From contig NZ_JALJWR010000001.1 of NCBI RefSeq assembly GCF_024169315.1, forward strand, positions 5,010,501 to 5,074,500: a DNA stretch of 64,000 nucleotides, read 5' to 3'. Both the position numbers and the translations under genes were made by a program. Each line of letters starts with the position of its first letter. The first letter of the stretch is position 1. The DNA is from Pseudomonas migulae. GTDB taxonomy: Bacteria > Pseudomonadota > Gammaproteobacteria > Pseudomonadales > Pseudomonadaceae. Of this stretch, positions 1 to 9,241 are shown piece after piece. The notes under the pieces are model-generated. The model worked only from the letters and a program-made list of their open reading frames with translations. It was not told the DNA's origin and ran no database searches.

Positions 1-181
1 ACCCGATAAAAGGCTTGTATAGCTCGTCCGTGCTCTTGGCTGCAACATTTTCGGTTACCCAGCTTTTTGATTGGGTGCCGGCAGGCGGCGTTGGATGCGT
101 ACACGCAATAAGCAACGCTGTCAGCGAAGTAATACACAGCATCCAGAAAGGTCGCCGGATGGCTTCTGTAATATTAAGCAT
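1..181 (-). CDS. Putative outer-membrane lipoprotein, 5' part only
   Basis: The reading frame opens with ATG at 181 and runs off the left edge without a stop, so only the first 60 residues are seen. Residues 1-27 form a lipoprotein signal: a charged start (two arginines near residue 9), a hydrophobic core, and the lipobox LLIAC with the lipidated cysteine at residue 27. A purine-rich ribosome site (GGGAGAAG) lies just upstream. The mature part visible is short and polar and gives no family assignment. The lipobox and ribosome site make it a real gene; the function is unknown. Confidence 0.7.
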   Translation of the reverse strand, partial: MLNITEAIRRPFWMLCITSLTALLIACTHPTPPAGTQSKSWVTENVAAKSTDELYKPFIG

Positions 182-381
182 GATTCTTCTCCCTTGAAGA
201 ATACGATCGATGTAATAACTGCCCTTGTTCACAGGCCTCAGCAGTCATAGAACATTTAACGCACATTCTCAGGGGAGGGGATACTGTCAAAGTTGACAGT
301 TCTAAGAGCTTTTTTTGTTGGCCAAGCTCCAAAACGGGGGCGATGCTCTTCCAACCGAAGATGTGCTGCCTGACACACCGC

Positions 382-475
382 AATCGCGAGCAGGCTCACT
401 CCTACAGAGATCTCCTGCGTAAGAGGGATTTGTGTGCCACTCGGTTCAACTGTGGGGAGTGAGCCTGCTCGCGAT
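382..475. repeat. REP pair in inverted orientation (REPIN)
   Basis: Two short palindromic elements face each other: GCGAGCAGGCTCACTCCTACA near 385-405 and its approximate reverse complement at 451-475. They occupy the gap between the lipoprotein gene and the sensor kinase gene. This is the common Pseudomonas REP family, mobilised as REPINs by RAYT transposases; no RAYT gene is in this window. The rest of the 182-492 gap shows no gene. Confidence 0.8.
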
Positions 476-492
476 GCGGGCACCACGGTCTT

Positions 493-2013
493 TCAGACAT
501 GCCTCGGCGTATTCAGATTCATCGAACGCACCGCCAACGCCGTCGCAGTCTCCTCATCCATAGGCAACGAAAACACAAACGTGGCCCCTTGCTCCGGTAC
601 ATCCACCAGCCGAATCTCTCGGCCATGCAGCTGCAGGATCCGCTGCACAATCCGTAATCCCAAACCACCGTCACGCCGCGCACCGCCGATGTTGAACGGC
701 CGTAAAAACAACCCTTCGCGCAGCTGCGCAGAAATACCTGGCCCGCTGTCGCAGACGGTGATCTCGACAAACTTGCCCAGCGGTACCAGGCTGATGCCTA
801 TTTTCCCGCCCACTGGCGTATGACGCAGGGCGTTATCGAACAGGTTGGTCAGTACCCGCTCGATCAGCCCAAGGTCGGCAAACACCCCGGGCACCGTTGG
901 TGCAAAGCTCGCCTTCAACTGCACCTGGCGCGCCTCGGCGGTCAGTTCGAATTTCTGGAAGATGTCCTGCACCAGGTCGGTCAGGGAGAAGCGCTCCAGC
1001 ACGGGCTGCACGAAACCGTGTTCCAGGCGCACCAGTTCCAGCAGCGATTGCGCCAGACCGCCGACCTTGCGGCTTTGATCCAGAGCGATGCCCAGGTAGC
1101 GGCGACGGTCGGTGGGGGAGAGCGTGGCGTCCTTGAGCGACAGGGTTTCCAGATAACCGTGCAGCGACGCCAGAGGCGTACGCAGGTCGTGGGAAATGTT
1201 CGCCACCAGTTCGCGGCGTTCCTGATCCTGGCGGGTCAGCGAACGCCATTGTTCGCTGAGGCGCGCCTGCATCTGGCGGAAGGTGGCGTCGAGAATGGCG
1301 ATTTCGTCGTGACTGGCGGTTTTTTCCACCGGCGCCGGTTCAGGTGCCGTTGCCGGGACGCCGTCGATATCGAACTGGCTGACGGTTTCGGTCAAACGGC
1401 GCAACGGCCGGGTGATCAGCGCAAACGCGGTGAGACCGGCAATCAGGCAGAGCAATGCGACCAGTCCGATCGACAGCAGGGCCGTGTTGAGGGCTGCGCT
1501 GGTGGCGCCCCGTTCCGCCAGGCGATCGTGGTCTTCGCCGAGCAACACCACGTAAAGATAACCGACAGACTTGCCGTCGACCTTCAGCGGCGCAGCGCTG
1601 AACACTTTTCGGGCATCGACGCTGCGCGGGTCGTCGCCGAGAATCGGCAGGGCATCACCCTTGAGCAGGCGCTGGATGGGCGCAAGGTCGACCCGTTCCC
1701 GGTGAATCCGGCCTTCGGGGGCTGCGCTGCCGACAATCCTGCCCCCGATGTCGAGCAGATAGACCTCGACACTGGGATTGACCAGCATCAGCTTGCTGAA
1801 CAGGTCACGCACGGCATCGGGCATCAGGCCCTGGGTGTCCATCAGCACCGTGTCGCGGGCGATATGTTGGGCCAGGTCCCGCGACAGTCCTTGCACCACT
1901 TCCTGTTCATGCATCTGGTTGGAACGCACCTGCATCCAGGCCGAGGTGCCGCAGCACACCAGCAACAGCACGGCGAAAACCAGCGACAGCCGTTGCGTCA
2001 GGGTCAGACTCAT
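493..2013 (-). CDS. Two-component sensor histidine kinase
   Basis: A membrane sensor kinase of 506 residues. Two membrane segments (about 8-26 and 175-200) flank a periplasmic sensor region. A HAMP segment follows, then the dimerisation domain with the phospho-acceptor histidine at about 275 in NISHDLRTPL, and a C-terminal HATPase domain (N-box NLFDNALRHTP, then DSGPGI and GLGLRIVQ). The start was set at 2013 because that ATG overlaps the regulator's stop codon as ATGA; the longer frame to 2055 is less likely. It is transcribed with the response regulator and lies divergent from the msrB-dipZ-msrA operon, so it probably senses periplasmic oxidative or chlorine stress and controls that operon. 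The regulatory target is inferred from position only. Confidence 0.88.
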   Translation of the reverse strand: MSLTLTQRLSLVFAVLLLVCCGTSAWMQVRSNQMHEQEVVQGLSRDLAQHIARDTVLMDTQGLMPDAVRDLFSKLMLVNPSVEVYLLDIGGRIVGSAAPEGRIHRERVDLAPIQRLLKGDALPILGDDPRSVDARKVFSAAPLKVDGKSVGYLYVVLLGEDHDRLAERGATSAALNTALLSIGLVALLCLIAGLTAFALITRPLRRLTETVSQFDIDGVPATAPEPAPVEKTASHDEIAILDATFRQMQARLSEQWRSLTRQDQERRELVANISHDLRTPLASLHGYLETLSLKDATLSPTDRRRYLGIALDQSRKVGGLAQSLLELVRLEHGFVQPVLERFSLTDLVQDIFQKFELTAEARQVQLKASFAPTVPGVFADLGLIERVLTNLFDNALRHTPVGGKIGISLVPLGKFVEITVCDSGPGISAQLREGLFLRPFNIGGARRDGGLGLRIVQRILQLHGREIRLVDVPEQGATFVFSLPMDEETATALAVRSMNLNTPRHV

Positions 2014-2726
2014 GGCTGTTCCTCCCTGGCCGCGAATTTGTAGCCTCGACCCCACACCGTGAGGATGCGCACCGGTTGTGCCGGATCGGCCTCGATCTTT
2101 GCGCGCAGACGGTTGATGTGGGTATTGACCGTGTGCTCGTAGCCTTCATGGCTGTAACCCCACACGGCATTGAGCAGGTCCATGCGCGAAAACACTTTGC
2201 CAGGCTGGCGGGCGAAGAAATACAACAGGTCGAACTCCCGTGGCGTGAGGTCGAGACGCCGACCGTCGAGGGACACCTCGCGGGTGATCGGGTCGATGGA
2301 GAGGCCGTCGATGATCAGGCTGCCGGCGTCCATTTTCAGGTTGCGCGCCATGGCGTCGACCCGTCGCAGCAGCGCCTTGACCCGGGCAACCAGCTCGAGC
2401 ATGGAAAAGGGTTTGGCCAGGTAGTCATCGGCGCCGAGTTCCAGCCCCAGTATCCGATGCACTTCGCTGGAGCGCGCACTGGTGATGATGATCGGGGTGT
2501 AGCGGGCCATGGCACGGGCGCGGCGGCAGATTTCCAGGCCGTCGACACCCGGCAGCATCAGGTCGAGGATCAGCGCGTCCCAGTTTCCTTGTTGCAGCAA
2601 GCGCATGCCTTCATCGCCATCGGCGCAGTGCACTACCTCGAACTGCTCATCGCGCAGATGCAGGCAGATAAGGTCGGCGATATGCAGGTCGTCCTCGACC
2701 ACGAGGACGCGTTTGGTCGGTTCCAT
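2010..2726 (-). CDS. OmpR-family response regulator
   Basis: A DNA-binding response regulator of 238 residues. The receiver domain has the acidic pocket (VEDD near residue 12), the phospho-acceptor aspartate in LILDLMLPG and the conserved lysine in DDYLAKPF. The C-terminal winged helix has the usual DLTPREFDLL and VWGRGYKF signatures. The ATG at 2726 was preferred to the TTG at 2735 because AAGGA lies nine bases upstream of it. It overlaps the kinase start by four bases and is divergent from the methionine sulfoxide reductase operon across a gap of about 150 bases, the natural place for its operator. No operator repeat could be recognised with confidence. Confidence 0.9.
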   Translation of the reverse strand: MEPTKRVLVVEDDLHIADLICLHLRDEQFEVVHCADGDEGMRLLQQGNWDALILDLMLPGVDGLEICRRARAMARYTPIIITSARSSEVHRILGLELGADDYLAKPFSMLELVARVKALLRRVDAMARNLKMDAGSLIIDGLSIDPITREVSLDGRRLDLTPREFDLLYFFARQPGKVFSRMDLLNAVWGYSHEGYEHTVNTHINRLRAKIEADPAQPVRILTVWGRGYKFAAREEQP

Positions 2727-2877
2727 CAGGCTCAATCCTTCGGCGCAATGAGCGCATTGTGCGGGTTTTCCAGGGCCAGAGTTATCACGAATTGTTTAAC
2801 TTCCCGTGAGGATTTGGCGAACAACCCAAGCCTAGGCTGTGTTCCATGAAAGGCACTTTGGATTGTTGGAGGCGGCC

Positions 2878-3396
2878 ATGTTTTCACGGCGACAATTTCT
2901 ACTGGTAAGCGGCGGGCTGGGGGCTGCAGCCCTGGTGATCGGTGTATTGCCAAAATTTGCCGCCCGTTCCGCACTGGTCAGCGAGGCCAGTGCCGAGGAG
3001 GTTTTCGAGGTGACCCACAGCGACAGCGAGTGGCGCGCCCTGCTCAGCGACGAGCAGTACGAAATCCTGCGCGAGGAGGGCACCGAACGGGCCTACAGCA
3101 GTGCGCTGAATAACGAGCACCGTGAGGGCACCTTTGCCTGTGCCGGTTGCGACCTGCCGTTGTTTTCATCCAGCACGAAGTTTGACAGCCGCACCGGTTG
3201 GCCAAGTTTCTGGGCCCCGCTGGAAAAGGCCGTGGCGACCCGTCAGGACCGATCCTTCGGCGTGCTGCGCGAAGAGGTTCACTGCCGGCGTTGCGGCGGT
3301 CATCTGGGGCATGTTTTCGATGACGGGCCCAAGCCCACCGGCCTGCGTTACTGCATGAACGGACTGGCGATGACCTTCAAGCCACAGGCGGCTTAA
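2878..3396 (+). CDS. msrB: Tat-exported peptide-methionine (R)-S-oxide reductase
   Basis: Reduces the R isomer of methionine sulfoxide in proteins. The 172-residue protein starts with a twin-arginine signal (SRRQFLLVSGG then a hydrophobic stretch), so it is sent folded to the periplasm. The MsrB domain follows: FACAGCDLPLF and VHCRRCGGHLGHVF supply the zinc-binding CxxC pairs, and RYCMNGLAM holds the catalytic cysteine. The start at 2878 has GGAGG upstream; the longer frame from 2839 would bury the Tat signal. It is first in an operon with the DipZ-like protein and exported MsrA, which together make a periplasmic repair unit. Tat export of an MsrB is less common than cytoplasmic MsrB. Confidence 0.9.
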   Translation: MFSRRQFLLVSGGLGAAALVIGVLPKFAARSALVSEASAEEVFEVTHSDSEWRALLSDEQYEILREEGTERAYSSALNNEHREGTFACAGCDLPLFSSSTKFDSRTGWPSFWAPLEKAVATRQDRSFGVLREEVHCRRCGGHLGHVFDDGPKPTGLRYCMNGLAMTFKPQAA

Positions 3397-3427
3397 CCCT
3401 CTCTTTCACTTCATGCAGGTCGACGCT

Positions 3428-5194
3428 ATGTGGCTTCTGGTTCTCGCTTATCTCGGTGGTGTGCTGACCATCGTCAGCCCGTGCATTCTGCCGGTACTGC
3501 CGTTTGTCTTCGCTCGCACCGGGCAGCCGTTCATGAAGAGCAGCTTGCCGCTGCTGGCGGGGATGGCACTGACCTTCGCGCTGGTGGCCTCATTGGCAGC
3601 GGTGGGTGGCGGCTGGGTGGTGCAACTCAATCAGTACGGGCGCTGGCTCGCGTTGGTGTTTGTCGCACTGTTCGGCTTGACGTTATTGCTGCCGCAACTG
3701 GCTGAGCGCCTGACGCGTCCGCTGGTGGCGGCGGGCAGTCGTTTGTCGGAAGCGGCAGGCGCCGATTCGCGGCCGCGTCCCGGTGCTTCGTTCCTGATCG
3801 GTGTTGCCACCGGCCTGCTTTGGGCGCCGTGTGCGGGGCCGATTCTAGGTCTGGTACTGACCGGTGCGGCACTGCAAGGGGCAAGCATCGCAACCACCCT
3901 GTTACTGCTGGCCTACGCCGCCGGTGCCGCCACTTCCCTCGCGGTGGCGCTGCTGCTGGGCGGTAAAGTATTCGCTGCAATGAAGCGTTCCATCGGTGCT
4001 GGCGAGTGGGTTCGTCGAGGTTTGGGTGCGGCAATGCTGGCGGGTGTGGCGGCGATTGCACTGGGGCTCGACACCGGGATTCTGGCGCGGTTTTCGACGG
4101 CGTCCACGGGCGGTATCGAACAGGCGCTGGTTGGTCGGTTGGCCAGGTCTCCAAATGAAAGCGGGGCAATGATGGCGCGTGACCCCGGTGGTGCAATGAA
4201 AGCGGCTGACAAAACGCCGGGTGCGCTGCCGATCGAAGGCAACCTTCCACCGCTGGACGGTGCCGTGCAATGGCTCAATTCACCCCCTCTCAGCGCTGAG
4301 GCGTTGAAGGGCAAAGTGGTGCTGGTGGATTTCTGGACCTACTCCTGCATCAACTGCCTGCGCACCCTGCCGTATGTGAAGGCGTGGGCGGAAAAGTATC
4401 GTGATCAGGGGCTGGTGGTGATCGGCGTCCATGCACCCGAATTCGCTTTTGAACGCAATGTAGGCAACGTCACCAAAGCCATGAAGGACCTGGGCATCAA
4501 CTACCCGGTGGCGATCGATAACGACTACAAGATCTGGCGTGCTTTCAACAACGAATACTGGCCAGCCCACTATTTTGCCGACGCTCAGGGGCGCATTCGT
4601 TATCACCACTTTGGCGAAGGAAATTACGCCGAGTCGGAGCGGGTGATCCAGCAGTTGTTGCGTGAAGCGGGTGCCGCCAAGGTGGCCGACGGGCTGATCA
4701 ACGCCAATGCTGAGGGGGTTCAACTCGCGCCGGACATGAACGAAGTGCAGTCACCGGAAACCTATGTCGGCTACCAACGCTCGGAGCATTTCGTCCCCGA
4801 AACCGGTCTGGTTCCCGACAAGTCGACGGCCTACAACCCACCGTCGCAACTGGCCCTGAATGACTGGAGCCTGGGCGGTCAGTGGACTGTCGGTTCGGAG
4901 CGAGCCACCTCAAGCGCGCCGGCCAGTCGCATCGTCTACCGCTTCCACGCTCGCGATCTGCACCTGGTACTGGGGCCCGCCGCTGATGGAAAACCGGTGC
5001 GCTTCAAAGTCCTGATTGACGGAAAAGCCCCTGGTGATGCTCACGGTACGGACGTCGCCCCCGATGGCAGCGGCAGCGTGACCGAGCAACGGTTGTATCA
5101 ACTGGTGCGCCAACCCGGCGGTGTCACGGATCGAACCTTCAGCATCGAATTTCTCGACCCCGGCGTCTCGGCGTATGCCTTTACGTTCGGTTGA
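3428..5194 (+). CDS. dipZ: DipZ-like CcdA/thioredoxin fusion, electron donor to periplasmic Msr
   Basis: A 588-residue membrane thiol-disulfide carrier. The first 220 residues are a CcdA/DsbD-type core with the cysteine-proline motif SPCILPVLPF and a second WAPCAGPI, the pair that carries electrons across the membrane. A periplasmic TlpA/thioredoxin domain follows, with the active-site CINC near residue 307 in FWTYSCINC. The last 150 residues form a beta-rich domain as in mycobacterial DipZ. It lies between msrB and msrA and so probably recycles both enzymes; Neisseria PilB joins comparable Trx, MsrA and MsrB modules in one chain. The start at 3428 was chosen over 3413 because only it has a spaced AGG. 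Confidence 0.88.
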   Translation: MWLLVLAYLGGVLTIVSPCILPVLPFVFARTGQPFMKSSLPLLAGMALTFALVASLAAVGGGWVVQLNQYGRWLALVFVALFGLTLLLPQLAERLTRPLVAAGSRLSEAAGADSRPRPGASFLIGVATGLLWAPCAGPILGLVLTGAALQGASIATTLLLLAYAAGAATSLAVALLLGGKVFAAMKRSIGAGEWVRRGLGAAMLAGVAAIALGLDTGILARFSTASTGGIEQALVGRLARSPNESGAMMARDPGGAMKAADKTPGALPIEGNLPPLDGAVQWLNSPPLSAEALKGKVVLVDFWTYSCINCLRTLPYVKAWAEKYRDQGLVVIGVHAPEFAFERNVGNVTKAMKDLGINYPVAIDNDYKIWRAFNNEYWPAHYFADAQGRIRYHHFGEGNYAESERVIQQLLREAGAAKVADGLINANAEGVQLAPDMNEVQSPETYVGYQRSEHFVPETGLVPDKSTAYNPPSQLALNDWSLGGQWTVGSERATSSAPASRIVYRFHARDLHLVLGPAADGKPVRFKVLIDGKAPGDAHGTDVAPDGSGSVTEQRLYQLVRQPGGVTDRTFSIEFLDPGVSAYAFTFG

Positions 5195-5227
5195 CAGCCC
5201 CCCTTCACTGATTCAGGAGTCAGCCTC

Positions 5228-5935
5228 ATGAAAACCCAGTTCACCTGGCGCCGCACCCTGCTGGGGCTGGCTGCCGCAGGCATCATCGGTCAATGCTCGG
5301 CATTCTCTTTCGGCGCTGCCGAAGAAGCGGTCATCATTCCCCCGCCGGCTCTCGACGAAACTACCCAGGCCCACAGCGAAACGGCGGTCTTCGCCGGCGG
5401 TTGCTTCTGGGGTGTGCAAGGTGTGTTTCAGCATGTCAAAGGCGTGAAGAAAGCGGTCTCCGGCTATGCCGGCGGAGCGGCCAACACCGCTCGATACGAA
5501 CGCGTCAGCGACGGTGATACCGGTCACGCGGAATCTGTCGAGGTCACCTTCGATCCCGCTCAGGTCAGCTACGGTACCTTGTTGCAGATCTACTTCTCTG
5601 TCGCGCACAACCCGACCGAACTCAATCGTCAGGGACCTGACCACGGTACTCAGTACCGATCGGCAATTTTTCCGGAAAGCAGCGAACAACAGCGTGTCGC
5701 CCAGGCCTACATTGCCCAGCTCGACGCTGCGAAATCATTCAACAAACCAATAGTCACCAAACTGGAAACCTATAACGGTTTCTACCCGGCGGAGGAGGAA
5801 CATCAAGATTTTCTGACCGAGCATCCGACTTACCCGTACATCGTGATCAACGATCTACCGAAAGTGGCGCAGCTGAAGCAGTTGTATCCAGAGCGGTATC
5901 AGGAAAAACCGGTGCTGGTGAAGTCGGGGATGTAA
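5228..5935 (+). CDS. msrA: Exported peptide-methionine (S)-S-oxide reductase
   Basis: Reduces the S isomer of methionine sulfoxide. The 235-residue protein has an N-terminal export signal (basic WRR then a hydrophobic core ending near residue 30) ahead of the MsrA fold. The catalytic cysteine lies in GGCFWGVQ near residue 58, and the family motifs GYAGG, GHAESVEV and the Tyr-Arg HGTQYRSAIF are intact. The C terminus lacks the usual long Cys-rich tail, so re-reduction probably goes through the DipZ thioredoxin domain. It follows dipZ by 33 bases with a good AGGAG site. Most pseudomonads also carry a cytoplasmic MsrA elsewhere. Confidence 0.9.
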   Translation: MKTQFTWRRTLLGLAAAGIIGQCSAFSFGAAEEAVIIPPPALDETTQAHSETAVFAGGCFWGVQGVFQHVKGVKKAVSGYAGGAANTARYERVSDGDTGHAESVEVTFDPAQVSYGTLLQIYFSVAHNPTELNRQGPDHGTQYRSAIFPESSEQQRVAQAYIAQLDAAKSFNKPIVTKLETYNGFYPAEEEHQDFLTEHPTYPYIVINDLPKVAQLKQLYPERYQEKPVLVKSGM

Positions 5936-5956
5936 GAGGAGGGGCGAGCACAACGC

Positions 5957-6970
5957 TCACCCCGAAATCACATTCTTGCCCGCCACCTTCGACCGATACA
6001 ACGCCTGATCAGCCCTGGCCAACAGTCCGGTCTGCTGTTCTTCGTCGAAGCGCTGAACCACACCAAAACTGAGGGTCAGTTGAAAGTCTCCCACGGGCGG
6101 CAAGTCGGCGAGGCTATGGCGGATGGTTTCGGCGAGGGTTCTGGCGTCGGCCAGGGGGGTGTTGGGCAGAACCATGATGAATTCATCACCGCCCCAACGC
6201 GCCAGCAAATCGCCCTCGCGGACACAGCGCTTCACACTCTCGACCACCTGCACCAATGCGGCATCACCCAGCGCATGACCGTAGTGATCGTTGATGTTCT
6301 TGAAGTCGTCGATGTCCATGGCAATCAGCGACAGTGGCTGTCGAAAGCGTTGGGCGCGATCACAGGCCTGGGGAAGGGTTTTACTCAGAAGATGTCGATT
6401 GGCGATTGAGGTCAGCGCGTCGGTTTCCGCCAGTTTGCGGTTTTCTTCGAGCTGAATCTGCAATTGCTGGTTGACCCGGGATAGCTCTCGAGTGCGTTCT
6501 TCGACGATGGCTTCGAGGGATTGATTTCTTTGTTCAAGCGCTTCAAACAGGCGCTTCTTGTCTTCAATGCAGCGGTGCGCTCCGACCATTCGCGCGACCG
6601 AGCCGTCGACATTGCGTGCAAGCACGTGGCCCCGGTCTTCGATCCAGATATAGCGCCCGTCCTGTGTGCGACAACGATACTCGGCTTGATAACCGGGAGC
6701 CCGTTGGCTCAGGTAGTCGTCAAACAGGGCCATGACACGCGGGTAATCGTCGGGGTGCATCACGTTTTCCCAGGTCAATACCGTGTTGTCGAGGGAGTGA
6801 GGTGCATAGCCAAGCATTTCGTACCAGCCGGGGTTGCGGTAAACGAACCCGGTATTGGCGTTCCAGTCCCAGATGCCGTCACTGACTAGTTCCATAACGG
6901 TGTGCAGCATGTTTTCGTTCAAATCGGACAGATTGAACTTCAACGCTTCGATATCCGAGACCCCACCCAT
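5957..6970 (-). CDS. PAS-GGDEF diguanylate cyclase
   Basis: Makes cyclic di-GMP from two GTP. The 337-residue cytosolic protein has a PAS_3-type sensor domain (about 22-140, with a WEN..HPDD signature), a coiled-coil linker (about 140-180) and a GGDEF domain. The active site RWGGDEFIMVLP is intact, and the inhibitory site REGD sits five residues ahead of it, so product inhibition is expected. No membrane segment is visible. The gene stands alone and ends 22 bases after the msrA stop on the other strand. The PAS ligand cannot be told from sequence. Confidence 0.92.
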   Translation of the reverse strand: MGGVSDIEALKFNLSDLNENMLHTVMELVSDGIWDWNANTGFVYRNPGWYEMLGYAPHSLDNTVLTWENVMHPDDYPRVMALFDDYLSQRAPGYQAEYRCRTQDGRYIWIEDRGHVLARNVDGSVARMVGAHRCIEDKKRLFEALEQRNQSLEAIVEERTRELSRVNQQLQIQLEENRKLAETDALTSIANRHLLSKTLPQACDRAQRFRQPLSLIAMDIDDFKNINDHYGHALGDAALVQVVESVKRCVREGDLLARWGGDEFIMVLPNTPLADARTLAETIRHSLADLPPVGDFQLTLSFGVVQRFDEEQQTGLLARADQALYRSKVAGKNVISG

Positions 6971-7035
6971 CGCCGCTCTCCCTGACTGAAGTGACCCGTC
7001 TGTCGAGGAGATTAGTCGATGGCGCCTTCAGCCCG

Positions 7036-7941
7036 CTAGTGCTTGCCCCACATCCGCATGGCGAAGTCGACGAAACTGCGCAGTTTCGGCAAACGGTAGC
7101 GATCCTGAGCATACATCAGGCTCATTGGCCGGTTCGGCGGCAGGTAATCCGGCATCACGGCCACCAGTATTCCGTCCTTGAGATCCTGGTCCACCAAGGC
7201 GTCGGGCAACAACACGATGCCCATGCCGGTGCGTGCCGCCTGATGCAAGCCGGCGGAACTGTTGATCAGCATGGGCCCACTGACCGCCACGGTCACCTCG
7301 CCATCGGCCCCGGTCAGGCGCCATTCCTTTTCCACCGAATGCCAGTCATCGCCGGCCGGGTAGGCAAAGGACAGGCAGTCATGGTGTCGCAGGTCATCCG
7401 GTTTTTCCGGGTTGCCTCGACGCGCCAGGTAGCTCGGTGAGGCACACATGGTCAACGTGTAGTCCTCGAGTGGGCGGGCGATCAGGTTGGTCGTTTCCAT
7501 GTTGCCCAGCCGAAACGCCACGTCGAAACCGTTTTCGAGCAGGTCCGGACGCCGGTTGGTGAGGACGACGTCCAGTTTCACTCGCGGACAAAGCAGGGCG
7601 AATTCGCTCAGCGCAGGCGCGAGTTTTTCGGTGCCGAACGTCAGCGGTGCGGTGAGGCGCAGGGTGCCGCTCGGCTCGTCGAGGGCTTGCTCGGCGAGGC
7701 GTTCGGAATCGGCCACCAGCCCCAGTACTTCGAGGCAGCGTTGATAGTACGCAGTCCCAAATTCCGTCAGCCGCTGGCGCCGCGTCGTACGGTTGAGCAA
7801 GCGCACGCCCAAGCGTTGTTCCAGTGCCCGCAAGTGATTGCCCACCATGGTGGTAGACATTTCGCACTGAAAAGCGGCAGCGGTCATGCTGCCGGATTCC
7901 ACCACTCTGACGTAAACGGTCATTGCCTGGAACAAATCCAT
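7036..7941 (-). CDS. LysR-family transcriptional regulator
   Basis: A 301-residue regulator with an N-terminal winged helix (MDLFQAMTVYVRVVESGS, then the recognition region STTMVGNHLRALEQRLGVRLL) and a C-terminal ligand-binding domain of the CrgA/AaeR-like subgroup. It is divergent from the aminotransferase gene at 8044 with about 100 bases between, the classic LysR arrangement, so that gene is its likely target. The ATG at 7941 was chosen; a TTG at 7947 in the same frame is possible. The ligand is unknown. Confidence 0.88.
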   Translation of the reverse strand: MDLFQAMTVYVRVVESGSMTAAAFQCEMSTTMVGNHLRALEQRLGVRLLNRTTRRQRLTEFGTAYYQRCLEVLGLVADSERLAEQALDEPSGTLRLTAPLTFGTEKLAPALSEFALLCPRVKLDVVLTNRRPDLLENGFDVAFRLGNMETTNLIARPLEDYTLTMCASPSYLARRGNPEKPDDLRHHDCLSFAYPAGDDWHSVEKEWRLTGADGEVTVAVSGPMLINSSAGLHQAARTGMGIVLLPDALVDQDLKDGILVAVMPDYLPPNRPMSLMYAQDRYRLPKLRSFVDFAMRMWGKH

Positions 7942-8043
7942 TATCAAGCCCGACTTTAAAATGATTGAAGTGTTGCAGCGTTTATCCAGCTCAGGTGGCT
8001 AACCATACTGCAAAAACACCGACTATTGATGGAGCTTGATGTC

Positions 8044-9219
8044 ATGACCGCCGCCTGCCTGATGAGCACTTACCAACCACTGGCCTTGAGTTTCACCAAA
8101 GGCCTGGGCACACGCTTGTGGGATCAGGCCGGTCGTGAATACCTGGACGCGGTGGCGGGCGTGGCGGTGACCAATGTCGGCCACTCCCACCCCAAAATTG
8201 TCTCCGCCATCAGCGAACAGGCGGGGCTGTTGTTGCACACCTCCAACCTCTACAGCATCGACTGGCAGCAGCAGCTGGCGCAGAAACTGACCCGGCTCGC
8301 GGACATGGAGCGGGCGTTTTTCAACAATTCCGGTGCCGAAGCCAACGAAACCGCGCTGAAACTGGCACGGCTGCATGGCTGGCACAAAGGCATCGAGCAG
8401 CCCTTGGTGGTCGTCATGGAAAATGCCTTCCATGGCCGGACGCTCGGCACGCTGTCCGCCAGTGATGGCCCGGCGGTGCGCCTGGGTTTCAATGATCTGC
8501 CAGGGGATTTCGTCAAAGTGCCGTTTGGCGATCTCAAGGCGCTGGACAAGGTGCAACAGGCCCACGGCCCGCGCATCGTGGCGATCCTGATGGAACCGAT
8601 TCAAGGTGAAAGCGGTGTGCAACTGGCACCGCCGGGATACCTAAAAGCCGTGCGTGACCTGTGCAACCGGCGCGGATGGCTGCTGATGCTCGACGAAATC
8701 CAGACCGGCATCGGTCGCACCGGCCAGTGGTTTGCGTTCCAGCACGAAGGCATCGTTCCGGACGTCATAACGTTGGCCAAAGGTCTGGGTAATGGCGTCC
8801 CTATCGGCGCGTGCCTGGCCCGGGGCAAAGCCGCCGACCTCTTCACCCCCGGTAGCCACGGCAGCACCTTCGGCGGCAATCCACTGGCGTGTCGCGTGGG
8901 TTGCACCGTGCTGGACATCATCGAAGAACAGGGCTTGCTGGAAAACGCCAAAGTGCAGGGTGAACGCTTGCTCGACAGATTGCGCACCGAGCTGGCCGAT
9001 GACCCGAACGTACTGGCCATCCGTGGCCAGGGCCTGATGATCGGCATCGAACTCAAGCAACCGATTCGCGACCTGACCCTGATCGCCGCCCGGGATCACG
9101 GTTTGTTGATCAACGTGACACGGGGCAAGACCATCCGGTTGCTGCCGCCGCTGACGATTGATGAGCGGGAGGTGGAGATGATTGTCAGAGGGGTTTGTCG
9201 GGCGGTGGGTGCGGCCTGA
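8044..9219 (+). CDS. Class III aminotransferase, acetylornithine aminotransferase-like
   Basis: A 391-residue PLP enzyme of the ornithine/acetylornithine aminotransferase group. Visible motifs are the phosphate-binding [13 protein letters not shown], the [12 protein letters not shown] strand with the PLP aspartate, and the Schiff-base lysine in [14 protein letters not shown]. It resembles ArgD/AruC, which swaps an amino group between N-acetylornithine and 2-oxoglutarate. The missing arg or aru neighbours and the divergent LysR gene suggest a paralogue with its own inducer, so argD is not assigned. The start at 8044 has GGAG nine bases upstream; TTG and ATG codons at 8026 and 8029 also open the frame. 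Confidence 0.85.
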   Translation: MTAACLMSTYQPLALSFTKGLGTRLWDQAGREYLDAVAGVAVTNVGHSHPKIVSAISEQAGLLLHTSNLYSIDWQQQLAQKLTRLADMERAFFNNSGAEANETALKLARLHGWHKGIEQPLVVVMENAFHGRTLGTLSASDGPAVRLGFNDLPGDFVKVPFGDLKALDKVQQAHGPRIVAILMEPIQGESGVQLAPPGYLKAVRDLCNRRGWLLMLDEIQTGIGRTGQWFAFQHEGIVPDVITLAKGLGNGVPIGACLARGKAADLFTPGSHGSTFGGNPLACRVGCTVLDIIEEQGLLENAKVQGERLLDRLRTELADDPNVLAIRGQGLMIGIELKQPIRDLTLIAARDHGLLINVTRGKTIRLLPPLTIDEREVEMIVRGVCRAVGAA

Positions 9220-9241
9220 ACCTTTCTCGGGTTACACCCCA

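Noticed and set aside
820..2043. 407-residue plus-strand frame
   Set aside because: It lies antisense to the sensor kinase, has no family motif, and its Gln/Gly/Arg-rich sequence is typical of the shadow of a GC-rich gene.
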